Shown here piece by piece: positions 10,554 to 22,938 of a stretch of DNA of 64,000 nt (positions are counted from its first letter, which is position 1; each line of letters begins with the position of its first letter). The notes under the pieces are model-generated. The model searched no databases, was not told where the DNA came from, and saw nothing but the letters and a program-made list of their open reading frames with translations. The position numbers were made by a program, and so were the translations under genes. Location: positions 434,001 through 498,000 of the forward strand of contig NAJO01000003.1 of NCBI GenBank assembly GCA_002077065.1, given 5' to 3'. This stretch comes from Cryoendolithus antarcticus (Eukaryota > Ascomycota > Dothideomycetes > Cladosporiales > Cladosporiaceae).

Positions 10554-13500
10554 ATGCCCACACGCGCAGCAGCAATGGAGGAAGAGGAGATTGTGATGGA
10601 GAATTCGGGCGACGAGGAGGATTCAGATGCGGACGCGGAGGGTGAAGCTGAGGAGGACAGCGAGGCTGATGCCGAGGCCGAGGAGGACGATGACGAGGAT
10701 GTCGGCGACAATGTCGGTGCAGTGAAGACGAGATCTCTCCGACGGAATCGGCGGAAGAAGGTCGAACTGGAAGAGGAGGATGACTCGGAATCTGTTGCCA
10801 ACGAAGTCGATGAGGATTCGGATGCTTCTGAGTCGGCGGATGAGAAAGACTGGGAGGCTCGCGATGACGATGAGGATGACGATGAGATCGAAATCAGGAT
10901 CGCTGACGCGGACTCTCGTTGCATGTGAGTTCACCATCTAATCTTTTCTATGCCATGCAGATGTACTGACAAAACGGCCAGATTTTGTGGTCAAGACGAA
11001 GAGAATGATCCGAGTCCAGACTATGAAGACTTCCTCGCATGTGCGGTGTGTGGCGACAACTGTAAGTGCAAGTCCCTCATATCTGAATATGTGTCGAGAA
11101 GGAAGAAACGAACTCTCAATTGAATATAAGGGTTGCAAATCCGGGGTCCAAGCTGACTTATCTTAGCCCACAGATCATGCGCGCGGGACAACAATTCGCT
11201 GGCTTCCGATGAAGGTGGGTCAGCTTCACATGCTTCTGCATAAGAGGTAATCCAATTCATAGATACGGCTATACTGACAATATGCAGACGCCGCTCGCTG
11301 GCGATGTAAAGAATGTGTTGCCAATGGCCTCGAGGAGGACTTCAAGAATGTTCCCGAGACGCTGGCCTCCCGCCGCGGTTCCTCCGCCCCTAAGATGGCG
11401 CGGGATCTACTTCCTGCGGCGCGAGGCGGCATCGATCCTACGTCGCACTCGGTCTTCAACACTCTCATCCTGGACGAGGACCCAATGGACGGCTCACGGT
11501 CGCTGCGTAAGCGCAAGACACCTTCGGACGATGCCGACGATGTGCCAAGACCAGCCATTCGCAAGCGTCAACGTACTGACCCTGGCGATGATGACAGCCG
11601 ATCGGCCATTGACGAGGCAGCTGCTGCTGTGAGCGGTGTAGACGGTGCAGACGATGTCGCGTCTCAGCCATCACGGGCAGATCGACCACAGAGACAGAAG
11701 AGTCGCAAGAGGGGTGCACGCATTGTCTCAACGACGGAAGATCCGAAGAGCTGCATTGTCGCGATAGCTGTCTCCGTCGCCCAATGGGACGAGGTCGAGA
11801 AGCAAGTGCAGCGCAAGCAGCGTCGTCGCGAGCGTGACCGCATCAGGCGTCTCCGCAATGCACGAGCTCAGACCGGCACTGTCGAGGTGGAAGAGCCGCA
11901 GCACTTCCCGGCTGTGCAAACGACAATGTACGCCAACCCTTTCTACGCTTTCCCGGACCGCGATACCGAGGAGAACAAAGGTCGACCGTATGGCGGCATC
12001 CTCACAGAGGTCGAAGCCGACACGGCACGCACCTATCCTCAAGACCCGGATCGCAAAGCTTTCCAAGACGCCCGGGAACGTGCCGAGCTCAAGTGGAAGG
12101 AGAAGATGGCGAAGACGAACGGCGAGACGCCCGCACGAGCGAAGCAAGCTGGTCCAGCGAGCAAAATCAAATGCATCAACTTCGGCCGTTATGAGATCGA
12201 CACCTGGCATGCCGCGCCATATCCCGAAGAGTACAGCAGGAACAAGCACCTCTACATCTGCGAGTTCTGCCTGAAGTATATGAGCTCAGACTACGTCGCA
12301 TGGCGCCACAAGCTGAAGTGCTCCGCGAAGCATCCTCCAGGTGACGAAATCTATCGACAGGCCATCACAAATCCCGAAACTGGCAACGAGACCACGCTGT
12401 CGTTCTGGGAAGTGGATGGGCGCCGAAATCCACTGTACTGCCAGAACCTCTGTCTGCTAGCCAAGCTCTTTCTCGGCTCGAAGACGCTGTACTACGATGT
12501 GGAGCCTTTCTTGTTCTACATCATGACCGAGAACGACGAGTTCGGGTGTCACTTTGTGGGCTACTTCTCAAAAGAGAAGCGTGGGTGTCCTCCACCTGTG
12601 CCAGAGCCTGCAGCTGATGCCCCCACAGAGCTGCAAGCGAACGGCGGCGCCGAGCAGATGTCGCATGACACGCCTCTAGCTCCTGCGCTGCAGAGCCCGG
12701 GCAATAATGTATCTTGTATTCTGGTGCTACCCGTGCACATGCGGCGTGGCTTTGGCAGGGTGCTCATCGAGTTCTCTTACCTTCTTACGAAAGTCGAGGA
12801 GCGCACTGGATCGCCGGAGAAGCCACTTTCAGACATGGGCCTTGTCTCATATCGATCCTACTGGCGTACTGTGCTCTGTCGACTACTGTTGGAATACAAA
12901 GGCGCCTCCATCGGGACTGCGCAGGTCTCCATCGCCGACATCGCCAAGGATACAGGCATGACCTTCGACGATATCATTTCCACGCTCGAGGCGTTGCGGT
13001 TCCTTGCTCGAGATCCTATCACGAAGACTTACGCTATGCGCCTCGACTATGAGTACATGAAGGAGTACGTCGACAAGCACGATAAGAAAGCGACGATCCA
13101 GTTGAACCGTGATCTGCTGGTCTGGACGCCGTACGAGACGCACAAGCCCACCTCATTCTTCGCCATGGGTGAAGAGACCTTGACGAACCAGCCCATGCAG
13201 ACTGTTGCGCCTCGCAACGAGGCCGTTGAAGAGCCGAGCGCACCGCCAAGTGTGCCTGTACCAAATGGCGACGAAGACAATGCCACCGATAGTGTCGAGG
13301 ACAGCGTCGACGCGACGCCACCAGTCGAGCTCAATGGCAAACCCTCCCGCTCGCCTTCCGAGATGCCCTCTCTCACGCCGCAGCCCTCTCACACAGAAAT
13401 CTCACCTCGTCGGACTTCGCCTCGTCGCACACCTGCACTCGCATCGCCCACTAGACATAAGACAGTCTCACCTACCCGTCGAACGTCCCCGCGAAAGACG

Positions 13501-13950
13501 CCTCAACCTCGCTCTCCGTCCCCTCCACCTACAGCTTCATCCTCCCGTCCCACGACATCTCACAGCGGGCCTATACCTCCAACCCGCTTCGAGATCTTCC
13601 CGCCACTCCCCGGTGCTGTGTCAGCTGCTAAGCGCCGTGCTGGCAGGCCTGGGAGTAGACGGAAGACCTTCGGCAGCCCGTATCGCTTGGGACCTGTCAG
13701 GCGGCGGCCCACCGGGGATCGCAGGAGCACGACTGGTGGAGCCAGGGCAGCAGCGAGGAGAACGAGAAGTAAGCTCGGCGAGGAAGTCAGTGCTATCGCG
13801 GAGCAGGTGAACGTGAATGCGCGTGCACCGTCAGCAGACGAGCACGGCGAAGATGGAGAGGACGGAGCAGGTGAAGGCGAGCACGGGGAAGAGGACGAGG
13901 AGGGCGGGTTGGAGGATGCGGAAGGGGAGGAAGAGATACTGTATGATTAG
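10554..13950 (+). CDS. MYST-family histone acetyltransferase with PHD finger (Sas3/KAT6-like)
   Basis: This is predicted to acetylate histone H3 as the catalytic subunit of a NuA3-type complex in the nucleus. Exons are 10554-10924, 10982-11061, 11167-11214 and 11288-13950, all in phase, giving about 1,053 residues. An acidic N-terminus (to about residue 120) is followed by a PHD finger whose Cys/His ligands (CIFC, CAVC, HRSC, CKEC) are assembled only after splicing three introns. The MYST domain starts near residue 455 and has a C2HC zinc finger (CEFC...HKLKC), the catalytic Cys in NNVSCILVLP and the acetyl-CoA loop MRRGFGRVLI. A Pro/Ala-rich insert of about 38 residues interrupts the domain just before the catalytic strand. 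The C-terminus is a Ser/Pro/Arg-rich tail ending in an acidic stretch. The Sas3 rather than Esa1 assignment rests on the PHD finger and the lack of a chromodomain. Confidence 0.9.
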
Positions 13951-14755
13951 GAGGGTTTGGAGGCGACGTGCGTCACGCGCGCATGCACGAGGATGTTGTA
14001 GGATGTAGTGAAATAATGGATCGCCGCGTCGGAGAGGCTCTCGACGCTGTCGACGCCAATCGCTTCATCCACACGTTCGCGCGTTTACGACCGAAAACAT
14101 GCCTCGGACGACTCGAGATCGTTGAGGCTCGGCCCGGGGGAAGAGGGCAGATCTCCAAATCCCAATGCAGCGCGGGCATACTCGGAACCGCATGCGAAAG
14201 GCAGACTCGAAGCCATGCTGTTCCATAATCACAGGCAGTGTATGCTGCTCGCCATCAGCCGGTGTTTCAGAGGAAAGCAATGCTACAATCTCATGCTCCC
14301 ACATGTAAGATCTCGCCCGCAGTCATCATGCAAGGCACGCATCTCGAAATAGTGCCGAGCAACGCCACGACGCACTCGTGTCACGCTCTCCGCCAAAAAG
14401 TCAACACGAGCGGCATCCCCGAACATGACTGGCCGCTTCCTGTAGTAGTAGCAATTCGTTAGACCCTGATCGCTGCTGCTACGCTGTGCGCGTAGTGGAG
14501 CCGAGAGTCTGGAGCAGTGTTTGGTTAGGGGCAGGGGAACTCTTGCGTGGCCTTGCGGTGGCTTGACATTTTGTATATGTAACAGCTGCCACTTCCGACC
14601 ACATGCGCTGACCGCTGTACTTACCTGACTTCTTGTGATCTTGTACTCCATCGCAAGATTGCTACCACTCGCTCTGCACTGAACATCTCGAGTCTGAACA
14701 CTCCAGTAGCAATCGCAACACTACACCCAACCGCAACCCCCATACAACCAGCACA
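13951..14755. other. Intergenic between two plus-strand genes
   Basis: This stretch holds the 3' UTR of the acetyltransferase and the promoter of the mannose-1-phosphate guanylyltransferase. The 100 bases or so before 14756 are rich in CA and CT dinucleotides, as is common in fungal 5' UTRs. No gene was seen. Confidence 0.5.
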
Positions 14756-15970
14756 ATGGGCATGAAAGGTACGAAGCCCAGCATGCTCGCCCACCAGCTC
14801 TCACTGACACTCCAACGCAGCCCTCATCCTCGTCGGCGGCTTCGGCACGCGCCTCCGCCCCCTCACCCTCACCCTCCCCAAGCCCCTCGTGGAATTCGGC
14901 AACCGGCCCATGATCGTGCACCAAATTGAAGCCCTCGCCCACGCAGGCGTCACAGACATCGTACTAGCGGTGAACTACCGTCCGGAGATAATGACGAAAG
15001 CGCTAGAAAAGTACTCCGCTGAGTACAATGTCAACATCACCTTCAGCGTCGAGACGGAGCCATTGGGGACTGCTGGGCCGCTGAAGCTAGCTGAGAAGGT
15101 GCTGGGGAAGGATGATAAGCCGTTCTTCGTGCTGAACTCGGATGTCATTTGCGACTTTCCGTTCAATGAGTTGGCGAAGTTCCACGAGAGCCATGGGCAG
15201 GAGGGCACAATTGTGGTCACCAAAGTGGAAGAGCCGAGCAAATACGGTGTGATTGTGCACAAACCCGACCACCCCTCGCGCATCGACCGCTTCGTCGAAA
15301 AACCCGTCGAGTTCGTCGGTAACCGCATCAACGCCGGAATCTACATTCTCAACCCCTCAGTGCTAAAGCGCATCGAGCTGCGGCCAACTTCCATCGAGCA
15401 AGAGACGTTCCCCGCGATTGTGAAGGACGGACAGCTGCACAGCTTCGATCTGGAGGGTTTCTGGATGGATGTCGGGCAGCCCAAAGACTTTCTCAGCGGA
15501 ACCTGCCTCTACCTCTCCTCCCTCACAAAGCAAAACTCCAAACTTCTCTCCCACCCCGGCCAGTCGACACCTTACATCCACTCCGGCAACGTGCTCATCG
15601 ACCCCTCAGCGAAGATCGGCAAGAACTGCAAAATCGGACCAAACGTCGTTATTGGGCCGAACGTCGAGATCGGCGACGGCGTGCGGTTGCAGCGGTGTGT
15701 TTTGTTGCAGGGGAGCAAAGTGAAAGAGCATGCGTGGGTCAAGAGCACGATTGTTGGCTGGAACTCGACGATTGGGCGTTGGGCGAGGTTGGAGAATGTG
15801 AGTGTACTTGGGGATGATGTGACGATTGGGGATGAGATTTACTGCAATGGCGCGAGTGTACTGCCGCATAAGAGTATAAAGGCGAATGTTGATGGTAAGT
15901 TTGCGTCTTCTGTGAGGTGGGGAGAGGATGAGACTAATATGTGTGCGCAGCGCCGGCGATTATCATGTAG
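14756..15970 (+). CDS. mpg1: Mannose-1-phosphate guanylyltransferase (GDP-mannose pyrophosphorylase)
   Basis: This cytosolic enzyme makes GDP-mannose from mannose-1-phosphate and GTP, the donor for N-/O-glycosylation, GPI anchors and cell-wall mannan. Exons are 14756-14768 (only 13 bases: Met-Gly-Met-Lys plus one base), 14821-15894 and 15951-15970, giving 368 residues, close to the roughly 364 usual in fungi. The nucleotidyltransferase signature [14 protein letters not shown] appears immediately after the first intron, followed by [13 protein letters not shown]. The C-terminal third carries left-handed beta-helix hexapeptide repeats (from about residue 250: [19 protein letters not shown]). 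The last exon restores the conserved tail PAIIM. If the first or last intron were not spliced, both ends would be lost, which supports the model. Confidence 0.95.
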
Positions 15971-16481
15971 AGCGGCTTGTACATCACCGATAGCAAGCGT
16001 GCGGTGAGTGTTTATTCGACGATGGCTTGTTTGGTTTCAATGCTCGAGATGCGCACAGGTGTTGGATTGCGTTACCCTTTGCGGATCTGGTTTCTGGGTG
16101 TCCAGTAATGGACTCGGCGTACCGGGCAGCAGCTCGACATGTCTAGCGCGCGAGCAAGGTGACCGAAATCAGCTACGATGGTGACCAGTCACCAATACGA
16201 CGTTCATCAGACGCCCTTAGAGGGGTGCCGCCAATTGCGAAAGTTACGAAAAGCATGTCATAATACGTGCAGCAAAACGATCACACCACAGATATGCAGA
16301 GCAAGAGTAATTACACTTCATACCCTCCCGAGCGCAGTTACGATGCTCTAAAACAGCCTTGTAACGACTGGGTGCTTGAAGTACCACGCTAACATGTGGC
16401 TGTGTTGAAGCTGAACATTCGAATATGTCCGATATGTTATAGTACATTTTGGTAGTATTTACATATTCTGTTACTTTCCGC
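15971..16481. other. Intergenic, convergent 3' ends
   Basis: This lies between two convergent genes and presumably holds both 3' UTRs. The part near 16400-16480 is AT-rich. No gene or repeat was seen. Confidence 0.5.
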
Positions 16482-18698
16482 TCAAAGGAGGAGCATGCCG
16501 CCAAACACAAAAGCGCCAATTACTACACCCAACGGCGCCATTCGCCAGCTTTCCACCGGTGCCCGCAGACCCGCCGCAGCGCCCTTGCTACTCGAAGGCT
16601 TCGGCGTCCCAGTCGCAGTAAACACACCCGTCAACTCCATCGTCGAGCTACCCCCGTCCTGTCCCGCAGAACTCAGCGAGCCGGAAGTGGGCATCGGATT
16701 TCCCGGCACGCCTGCAGCGACGCTTGAGCTTGGCAGGGTAACGGAGTCGTCATCGGGATACCATATGCCGTGCATTACTATGCCTTTGCCCGCCAACATG
16801 GCCTTGGTGTCGTCGGACGTGCAGGTGTTGTTCCAGTCTCTGACCCAGCAAGTTGTAGAAGGCGTGGGAGGCACGGTGTTGGTACGTGTTGAGTTTTGGG
16901 TTCCTGTAGTGCTCCAAGTGGAGAGATTCTTGGCTTCGCCGGTGCTGATGTCGGTACCCTGTACTAGGCGACTGAAGATTACGAAGGCCGCTTCGGCTTG
17001 GTAGTAAGGGACCAGATGGCCAGCGTCGAAGACACGCGTGAAGCTGAGGTTGCCGAACTGGCGGACGTCACCCCCAATATATGACTCGTTGACAATAACG
17101 CCAGCGTAGCCGGCGGCCGGGAAAGAGGTAGCGTAGTCCGGTGGGGTGAAGACGACAGCGCTGGGGTAGGAGGTGGAAGTTATGGGAATTGTGGCAGGAA
17201 GCAGAGATGCAACTTGCAGACTGATCGCCTCGCCGCCATACCAGTTGCAGATGTAGTCGGCGTCGCCATAGATCAGGCCGACGCGGATGCCAATGCTAAC
17301 CAGATATGCAAGGTCCTGGCTCAGACCGCCACGAATCGTGTCGCCTGTAGAGATGAAGGCTTGCTGCACGTACGGATTGCTTTGAGTGTAGTTGACTTGC
17401 GCACCGATCGATGCCAGCACCGTTTCGTTGTTCAGGTACTCCTGATACGCGCTTGGCGGGTTGGGAGTGGGCAGCTTTTGCCGAATGTCGTAGACACTAC
17501 GTCCACTCTTGATGTATGGGCTGGACACGTTCAGACAGGAGATCTGCGCAGACTCGCAGAGGGCATTGGTCGCTGACACATCACCATCGCCACCAGGATC
17601 TGTGGTGTTCATGGCCATGCGGCAAGCACTGATGTGATCAGAACACTGGCCAGCACCAGCAAAATAACTTCTGGAATTCAGGTAGTCGACTTCGTTGATA
17701 GCCTGAATGCCGTAGGTATTGTTCCATGCGAACTCGGGGTAGGCTGAATCTTGGATAGCGTCGTCGACGAGTCCGTTGATGATACCAACAGACTCGAGCT
17801 GAATCTCCAAGGTGCTGTTGTACGGTAGTGAACCGTTGAGTCGCTTTTGGTTCTGCTCCTCAAAGTGAGTTGCGAACGTCGGCCCATACTTGCCGCCGTA
17901 CGACTCTGTGAACAAATGCACTCCAGCGGCAGCAGCTGGCACCTGTGACGATGTGATATTTGGCCTTGTGGCAGGGTTGTATTGTGGAAACGCCGCAAGC
18001 CAGGACTGTAAGAAATGCCACGTGGCAGAAGCTGCGATCTCCGTGGTATTGGCTGTTGTCGTCGTCGGATCGTTGATATTGGCTGTCCCAAATGTTCCGT
18101 TCATATACATGTACGGTGGTAGAGTAGTTGGACCAGTCGGTGGCTCGATGATCTGACCAGCATAGAAGTCATACGACGCGTTGGTTGCTGTGTCGAAGGA
18201 GAAGCCAACCTGATTCGGCTGATCAAAGAACAACATGTTGCTGATTCGATCCCAACCCCATACTCGTGACTGAGTGCCATACGTGCCATCACTCATCTGT
18301 ACAACCTCGCAAGGCCCCATCTCCTCGAATAAGCCAGTCATACTGCTGCTTCCAGGTCCGCCATTCATCCATAGCGTAAGCGGGGAGCTTTCGGGGACTT
18401 GCCTGGATTCAAAGAACCAGAAGAATGTGTTGATCGTGTAGTTCTGTTGTATTGGTGCCAAGGTGTATGGTGGCAAAGTGATATAGCCAGAATACTGCTT
18501 TTGCGTTGGGAACGCAGTCATACAGGTCCCTGGATCTGGCACCTTGTATGAGATTGTGACCGCAGGATTGATCGTAGATTTCAGAGTGTTATTGTATGTG
18601 ACGGGTCGCGGGTACTGCGCATTTGCAGTGGGTATCATGAATATGCAGCTGATTACGAAGCCCGCCAGCGCGGGTGGCAAGTGGAAGAACTGTGACAT
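16482..18698 (-). CDS. Secreted serine carboxypeptidase, peptidase family S10
   Basis: This is predicted to remove C-terminal residues from peptides at acidic pH in the secretory route, at the cell surface or outside. The frame is intronless. I start it at the Met at 18698, because that gives a signal peptide ([20 protein letters not shown], then cleavage near ANAQ); the frame extends to 18821, but that would bury the signal behind 41 polar residues. The S10 landmarks are present: [11 protein letters not shown] (oxyanion region), Ser266 in ESYGGKYGP, Asp479 in [10 protein letters not shown] and His561 in [10 protein letters not shown]. There are many N-glycosylation sites. The C-terminus is Ser/Thr-rich and ends in a hydrophobic segment ([16 protein letters not shown]), which suggests GPI anchoring. 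At 738 residues it is longer than typical vacuolar CPY because of this tail. Confidence 0.9.
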   Translation of the reverse strand: MSQFFHLPPALAGFVISCIFMIPTANAQYPRPVTYNNTLKSTINPAVTISYKVPDPGTCMTAFPTQKQYSGYITLPPYTLAPIQQNYTINTFFWFFESRQVPESSPLTLWMNGGPGSSSMTGLFEEMGPCEVVQMSDGTYGTQSRVWGWDRISNMLFFDQPNQVGFSFDTATNASYDFYAGQIIEPPTGPTTLPPYMYMNGTFGTANINDPTTTTANTTEIAASATWHFLQSWLAAFPQYNPATRPNITSSQVPAAAAGVHLFTESYGGKYGPTFATHFEEQNQKRLNGSLPYNSTLEIQLESVGIINGLVDDAIQDSAYPEFAWNNTYGIQAINEVDYLNSRSYFAGAGQCSDHISACRMAMNTTDPGGDGDVSATNALCESAQISCLNVSSPYIKSGRSVYDIRQKLPTPNPPSAYQEYLNNETVLASIGAQVNYTQSNPYVQQAFISTGDTIRGGLSQDLAYLVSIGIRVGLIYGDADYICNWYGGEAISLQVASLLPATIPITSTSYPSAVVFTPPDYATSFPAAGYAGVIVNESYIGGDVRQFGNLSFTRVFDAGHLVPYYQAEAAFVIFSRLVQGTDISTGEAKNLSTWSTTGTQNSTRTNTVPPTPSTTCWVRDWNNTCTSDDTKAMLAGKGIVMHGIWYPDDDSVTLPSSSVAAGVPGNPMPTSGSLSSAGQDGGSSTMELTGVFTATGTPKPSSSKGAAAGLRAPVESWRMAPLGVVIGAFVFGGMLLL

Positions 18699-19755
18699 GG
18701 TGTCAGCATATAAGGTACTCTTTCGGCGCGTCCGTCCCGAGTCGTTCGCCATGATCATCGCGCGTTCAGTATCGCCATGGTTGTCTTTACGTGGTGGAGA
18801 CCCATTACGTTGAAAGACCAAGTTTCGACGAACACGTTCGTTGATCCAAAGTCAAGCTGTACGTCCCCGAAGGTGAGCCGCATTGCCTTGTAGTGTCAAG
18901 ATCTGATTGTAACGTCGCTCATCGACTGCCTGCCCGATATCTTTCCAATGGATGCATCGTTGACATGATACTCGGTTGTGTACAGGCCACGGAACCTGTA
19001 CTCGTGCAGCCACGAGGCTCTCAACGTCCAATTAGGAAGCCCAATGTGTATCGCAAAGGCGCCATGCGCCATACGCCAGATAGTCCTCTCATTCCAGACA
19101 GTGTGCGCAAAATCCTCCAAGTGTCCACACCATAGTCAGACGTCAATCATACTCACATTCATCCTGTCCTCGACCCCCGAGTCCAACCCTCGATCTCACA
19201 CCCCCTCCAGTCGCACTCCCGCATCGGACTGTCGTCTCTCGCACAATGGCGACATTTCTCTAGCAGATCGACCAGTTCGAGCGATACCAGATATCTCTCA
19301 CTGAACAACGACTCGAGGGGTTTCAAGGTGACAAGAAACGAATGTGATGTGCACAAGGCTGAAGGAGGATCGAAGTCTAAGAAGCTCCAACCGCAGTCAC
19401 GAACGCGCGTGCCTTGGAGGTTAACTAAGGTTCCCCACATTTCGGGCCATGCCTTCCTTCAGCCCTTGCAGTGGCGTACCGATACTTGCAGTAGAGCTCG
19501 GATAAACGGTACTTAGTCACGAGAACTCACATTATGCAATGCCCCGTTCGGGTTCGTCCACTAGCTCAGCAAGCACAAGTCGTGTCAGCACGTGGCGGCC
19601 AGACGTGGAGGTAACAAGAGGTGAGACGAACAGGGAAGCAAAGAAATTGATGCCATTGCTCAATTTTCCACGGGCGACACCAAGAGATGCCTCGCACAAT
19701 CGCTACGCTCAAACGCTATCGGTCGCTCTCCAAAACCCCAGCATCATCAACAGCA
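18699..19755. other. Intergenic, about 1 kb
   Basis: This holds the promoter of the carboxypeptidase gene (near 18699) and the 3' side of the methyltransferase gene. Small frames here lack recognisable content. No repeat was noticed. Confidence 0.5.
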
Positions 19756-21753
19756 TTACTGAAACACCCTCTCATGCTCATACGGCTTCCTCCCGAATAT
19801 CACGGGCATAGGAAAGTAAGCATGGATCCGCCTGTCCTTGAAATCCCTAGTAATGTTCGCAACGAAGACGTCTACCTCCTCTTTCCTCCATCCCAAGGCC
19901 CGGGTGAACAGCGCCAGACAGAAGCCCTCTAGTCCGTCGAGGCAATTGATCATGTTCCACTTACCGAGCTCCTTCATGAAGGGATCGCGTGGCCAAGTAT
20001 TCGAAGGCCACATGAACATTCGCTCTTGAATGTCGACGAACCCGGCATCGCGCATTTGCTGCGCGTAGAGATCGCAGGCATCTGAGCCCATGGGACGACC
20101 CATCTTGGCTGAAGCTTCACAGAGCAGCACGCCCCAGCGGTGAATATCGGTGCCTTCATGCGTGCCGTCTGTGGAGCGGACTGGGAGACCGTAGTCTTGG
20201 ATTTCGAGCCAGCCACCGGGCTCGAGATTGCTGTGAGACTTATGGTCAGTGGAGGCGACTCATCGGGAGATGGGGCTGACATACTCATATGCTTGGCGAT
20301 AGAACTTTGGCCAGTCGGCAATGGAGCCTGCCATCAGTCGTGCGTGAATGAGGTCAAACTTGTCCTGGTATAGCCATAGGTCTTCTGCGTCGTCTACAAT
20401 GAACTTGAGATTCGGAGGCACCATGGTAGGCTGCCCAGGACTCAGGTCAATGCCCACAACCTGGCATTCTGGAAGGAGGTCCGCTACGAGTCGATCAGTG
20501 ACCCAGCTCAAATTTACGGGAACGGAGCTTCTGACACACCCAGATCTATCGCCCAAATCCCGGTGCCAGTGCCGATGTCTAGAGCGTGTCGAGGGGTCAC
20601 AGGCGCGAAATACAGCTGCTGGTTGAATGTCATACGAAACAGGTGGTGTTGAAGATCCAAACGACTCGCTTCTCGCTGAAGGTCTGTCAGCTGAAGTACA
20701 TCGTTCACAATCACTAAGACACGAACCTCGTCGTTGGGAAAGATGTATTTCCCGTCCTTGTATGCTGATGTCATGCTGTTAGTGGCCGTACCAACGTGTG
20801 ACAACATGATGATTGCCACAGTGAGAGAATCCCTCACCATGATATGTTCGTCCGTGCTCCTTTCGATAATGATATATCGAGCTGCTCAACGATGTTGTCA
20901 AGCTCTCGCTGTTCAATATATCAGCTCTGTGATATCCCCTCAGCTAAAGCAAGCCGCAAACGTACGTATCGCCTCCCATGGTCGAGTCGTTCTCGTCATT
21001 GTCCTGTAAAGGTCGTACATGTAAGTCACTATCCCACAGGCGGTTGACAGCGGATCGATGTGGACACAAGACCGGACTTACATCGACTTCGAGATCCTGC
21101 TCATCTGCAAATTGATCCGGCAGATCGTAGTGAGCAGCTGCTTCGGCATCCATAGGGTCTTGGTCATCGTAGCTCGGGCGCTGACGTTCGCCATGGGCTA
21201 AGTCCGCCTCTGCTTGCTGAGTTGGGATGTCAACCACGCTGGCGGGGATGGTGAGTCCAGCCGAGACGTTATTGCTGCTACTTGTGTTCTCTACTTGTGA
21301 CGTCACATCGTTGGTTGCCAAGTTAGCGTGTTCGATTGGCACTTCAGCGCTCGCAGAGGCGTGCGACGAGGGAGCCTCAAGATATTGCCCAGCGTGCAAT
21401 TCTCCCAGAGTCCCAGTCTGAGGCTCCGCGTTGTCAGGCAGAGAGCTTGTGGCAGTGTGCTCAGCGTCGATCGTCGCGTCATTCTTGACATGATCTTTGG
21501 AGGTCTCAACAGCGCTGTCATGTAATGAAGGCGCCTCAGGTCGACTCGATATCTTTTCATCGGTGACAACGGCATCGTGGGAATCATCTTTGATAACTTC
21601 AGACCCGTTCACGTCTCTCGAATCAATGATGGGGACTCCACCTTGCAGTGCAGTGTCGCGCTCGTGCTCGTAAATTTGATTCTGCTTGTCAGCGAGGATG
21701 GCAGTCGTCGAAACAATGGGGACACCAGTCTGGGCTTCCTCGGTCTCGGCCAT
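19756..21753 (-). CDS. LaeA-like SAM-dependent methyltransferase
   Basis: This is predicted to transfer a methyl group from S-adenosylmethionine. The fold resembles LaeA and the many fungal TAM-domain paralogues found near secondary-metabolite genes; the substrate is unknown. Seven exons fit in phase: 21753-21082, 21003-20966, 20926-20838, 20764-20727, 20675-20540, 20483-20285 and 20230-19756, giving 548 residues. A disordered acidic Ser/Thr-rich N-terminus (about 1-225) is followed by the family hallmarks HGRTYHAYKDGKYIFPNDE, LDLQHHLFRMTFNQQLYFAP, motif I LDIGTGTGIWAIDL, GIDLSPGQP, then LEPGGWLEIQDY near the end of the core. Two exons are only 38 bases, and one donor is the unusual gttcgt. 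The gene is divergent to a P450 across 1.2 kb. It is more likely a LaeA-like paralogue than the global regulator itself. Confidence 0.85.
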
Positions 21754-22938
21754 GACCTTAACCTCGCACCTCTTGTGGCGTCGACTTGATGATCGCTCGA
21801 TATAGTGTTTCCACGTGGCTTCGGATACCGCTTCTTAGGCGTCGATCTAGGGGCTTGTAAATCGGGTTACGCAAAACGCCAGCCTCAATGATGTGTTGGC
21901 CAATGGTAGGATGAGATAGATGCAGAGCCGTTGAGATATCCTTGGTGTAGCTACGATACAGTAGCCTTGTGTGGCGCGAGGCCCCAAGAGACAAGTCTAC
22001 AACAGTGCTCCGCTATTGAAATGAGCAAAGGCGCAAAGATACTGGCACAGTTGTATGTGAGGGAGACAGAGGACGAGGGTTTGCTGGCGTCATGTAGACT
22101 CGAACCTTCCTCTTAGTGTCACGGATGGGCCGAGCGTGCCGTGGAAAAGCAGCCTATGCTGGATATACTCGGACTTCGCCTTTGCTATGCGCAATTGAAA
22201 ATGCAGTTTGCGATTCATTGATGAACCACAATGTTGGATCACTTGGTGTATAGGATCGTTCCTGGCTGCATACGCAGCGGTCTCGTGGTCTCGACTTCAA
22301 GAGACTGATAGACCTCAGCAGACATCGATCGATGCCCGATGCCCGCTACACCAATGCATGCAGGGTCACTGTCAAACGAAGTGCGATGAGCTAGCCACCC
22401 CGGCACTCGCAGCACAGCACATGGCAGCTTCTCGAGACATCCCAGCATCATTGAGCGTCCCGCCTTGCAGCAAGGGCGCGACTAACGTGAAGCCGGTCAG
22501 CCACAAAGATGCAGCTACGAGGCAGTGTTATCATTCTCCTGCGAGAGAAGCGCTCCACGTTCACGCCATTTCTACCATAGCGTGGTAGCGAGCTGGCGGA
22601 GCTCTCGAGTTCACAATGTGCATTAGTGCCTTCTCTAGCCCGTCATCGCGCTTTCCATCGTGGCTCTGGCGGGCTCGTTTGAGACCGCTTAAGTTGTAGT
22701 GAATACTTGCGTCTTGTCAGACTCAACTTCACCGACTATCTGGCTCTACAAGGTTATGTTGTCGCCGCATTGGAGCGTTTAACGAGCGGATTCGCCGAAG
22801 CTGCACCCCTTTACACGACGCACGAATCGGCGCGACCACCGACTCCCAGCACAGTGGTCCAGCGCAAGAGTGCGACGCTGGTGGAATCTGACAACTGGCC
22901 AGCGCGACTCGCGGCAACCCACCAGTCTGGACTTCATC
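21754..22938. other. Divergent promoter region (methyltransferase / P450)
   Basis: About 1.2 kb separates the two divergent starts, so both promoters lie here. A minus-strand frame at 21758-21994 ends just upstream of the methyltransferase ATG but has no ATG of its own. No recognisable gene was seen. Confidence 0.45.

Noticed and set aside
10532..10924. Ser-rich minus-strand frame opposite the first exon of the MYST gene
   Set aside because: It is the mirror image of the acidic Glu/Asp codons on the plus strand.
16482..18821. Longer start for the S10 carboxypeptidase at 18821
   Set aside because: It would put 41 polar residues ahead of a clear signal peptide, which would be unusual for a secreted enzyme.
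21758..21994. A minus-strand frame with an LLYRSY motif just upstream of the methyltransferase
   Set aside because: It recalls LYR-motif proteins only in three or four residues, has no ATG, and could not be joined to a sensible downstream exon.
22077..22110. A tRNA T-arm-like word (ggttcgagtc on the minus strand)
   Set aside because: The bases flanking the loop do not pair into a T stem, and no acceptor, D or anticodon arm fits around it. Other gttcga words in the window also failed.
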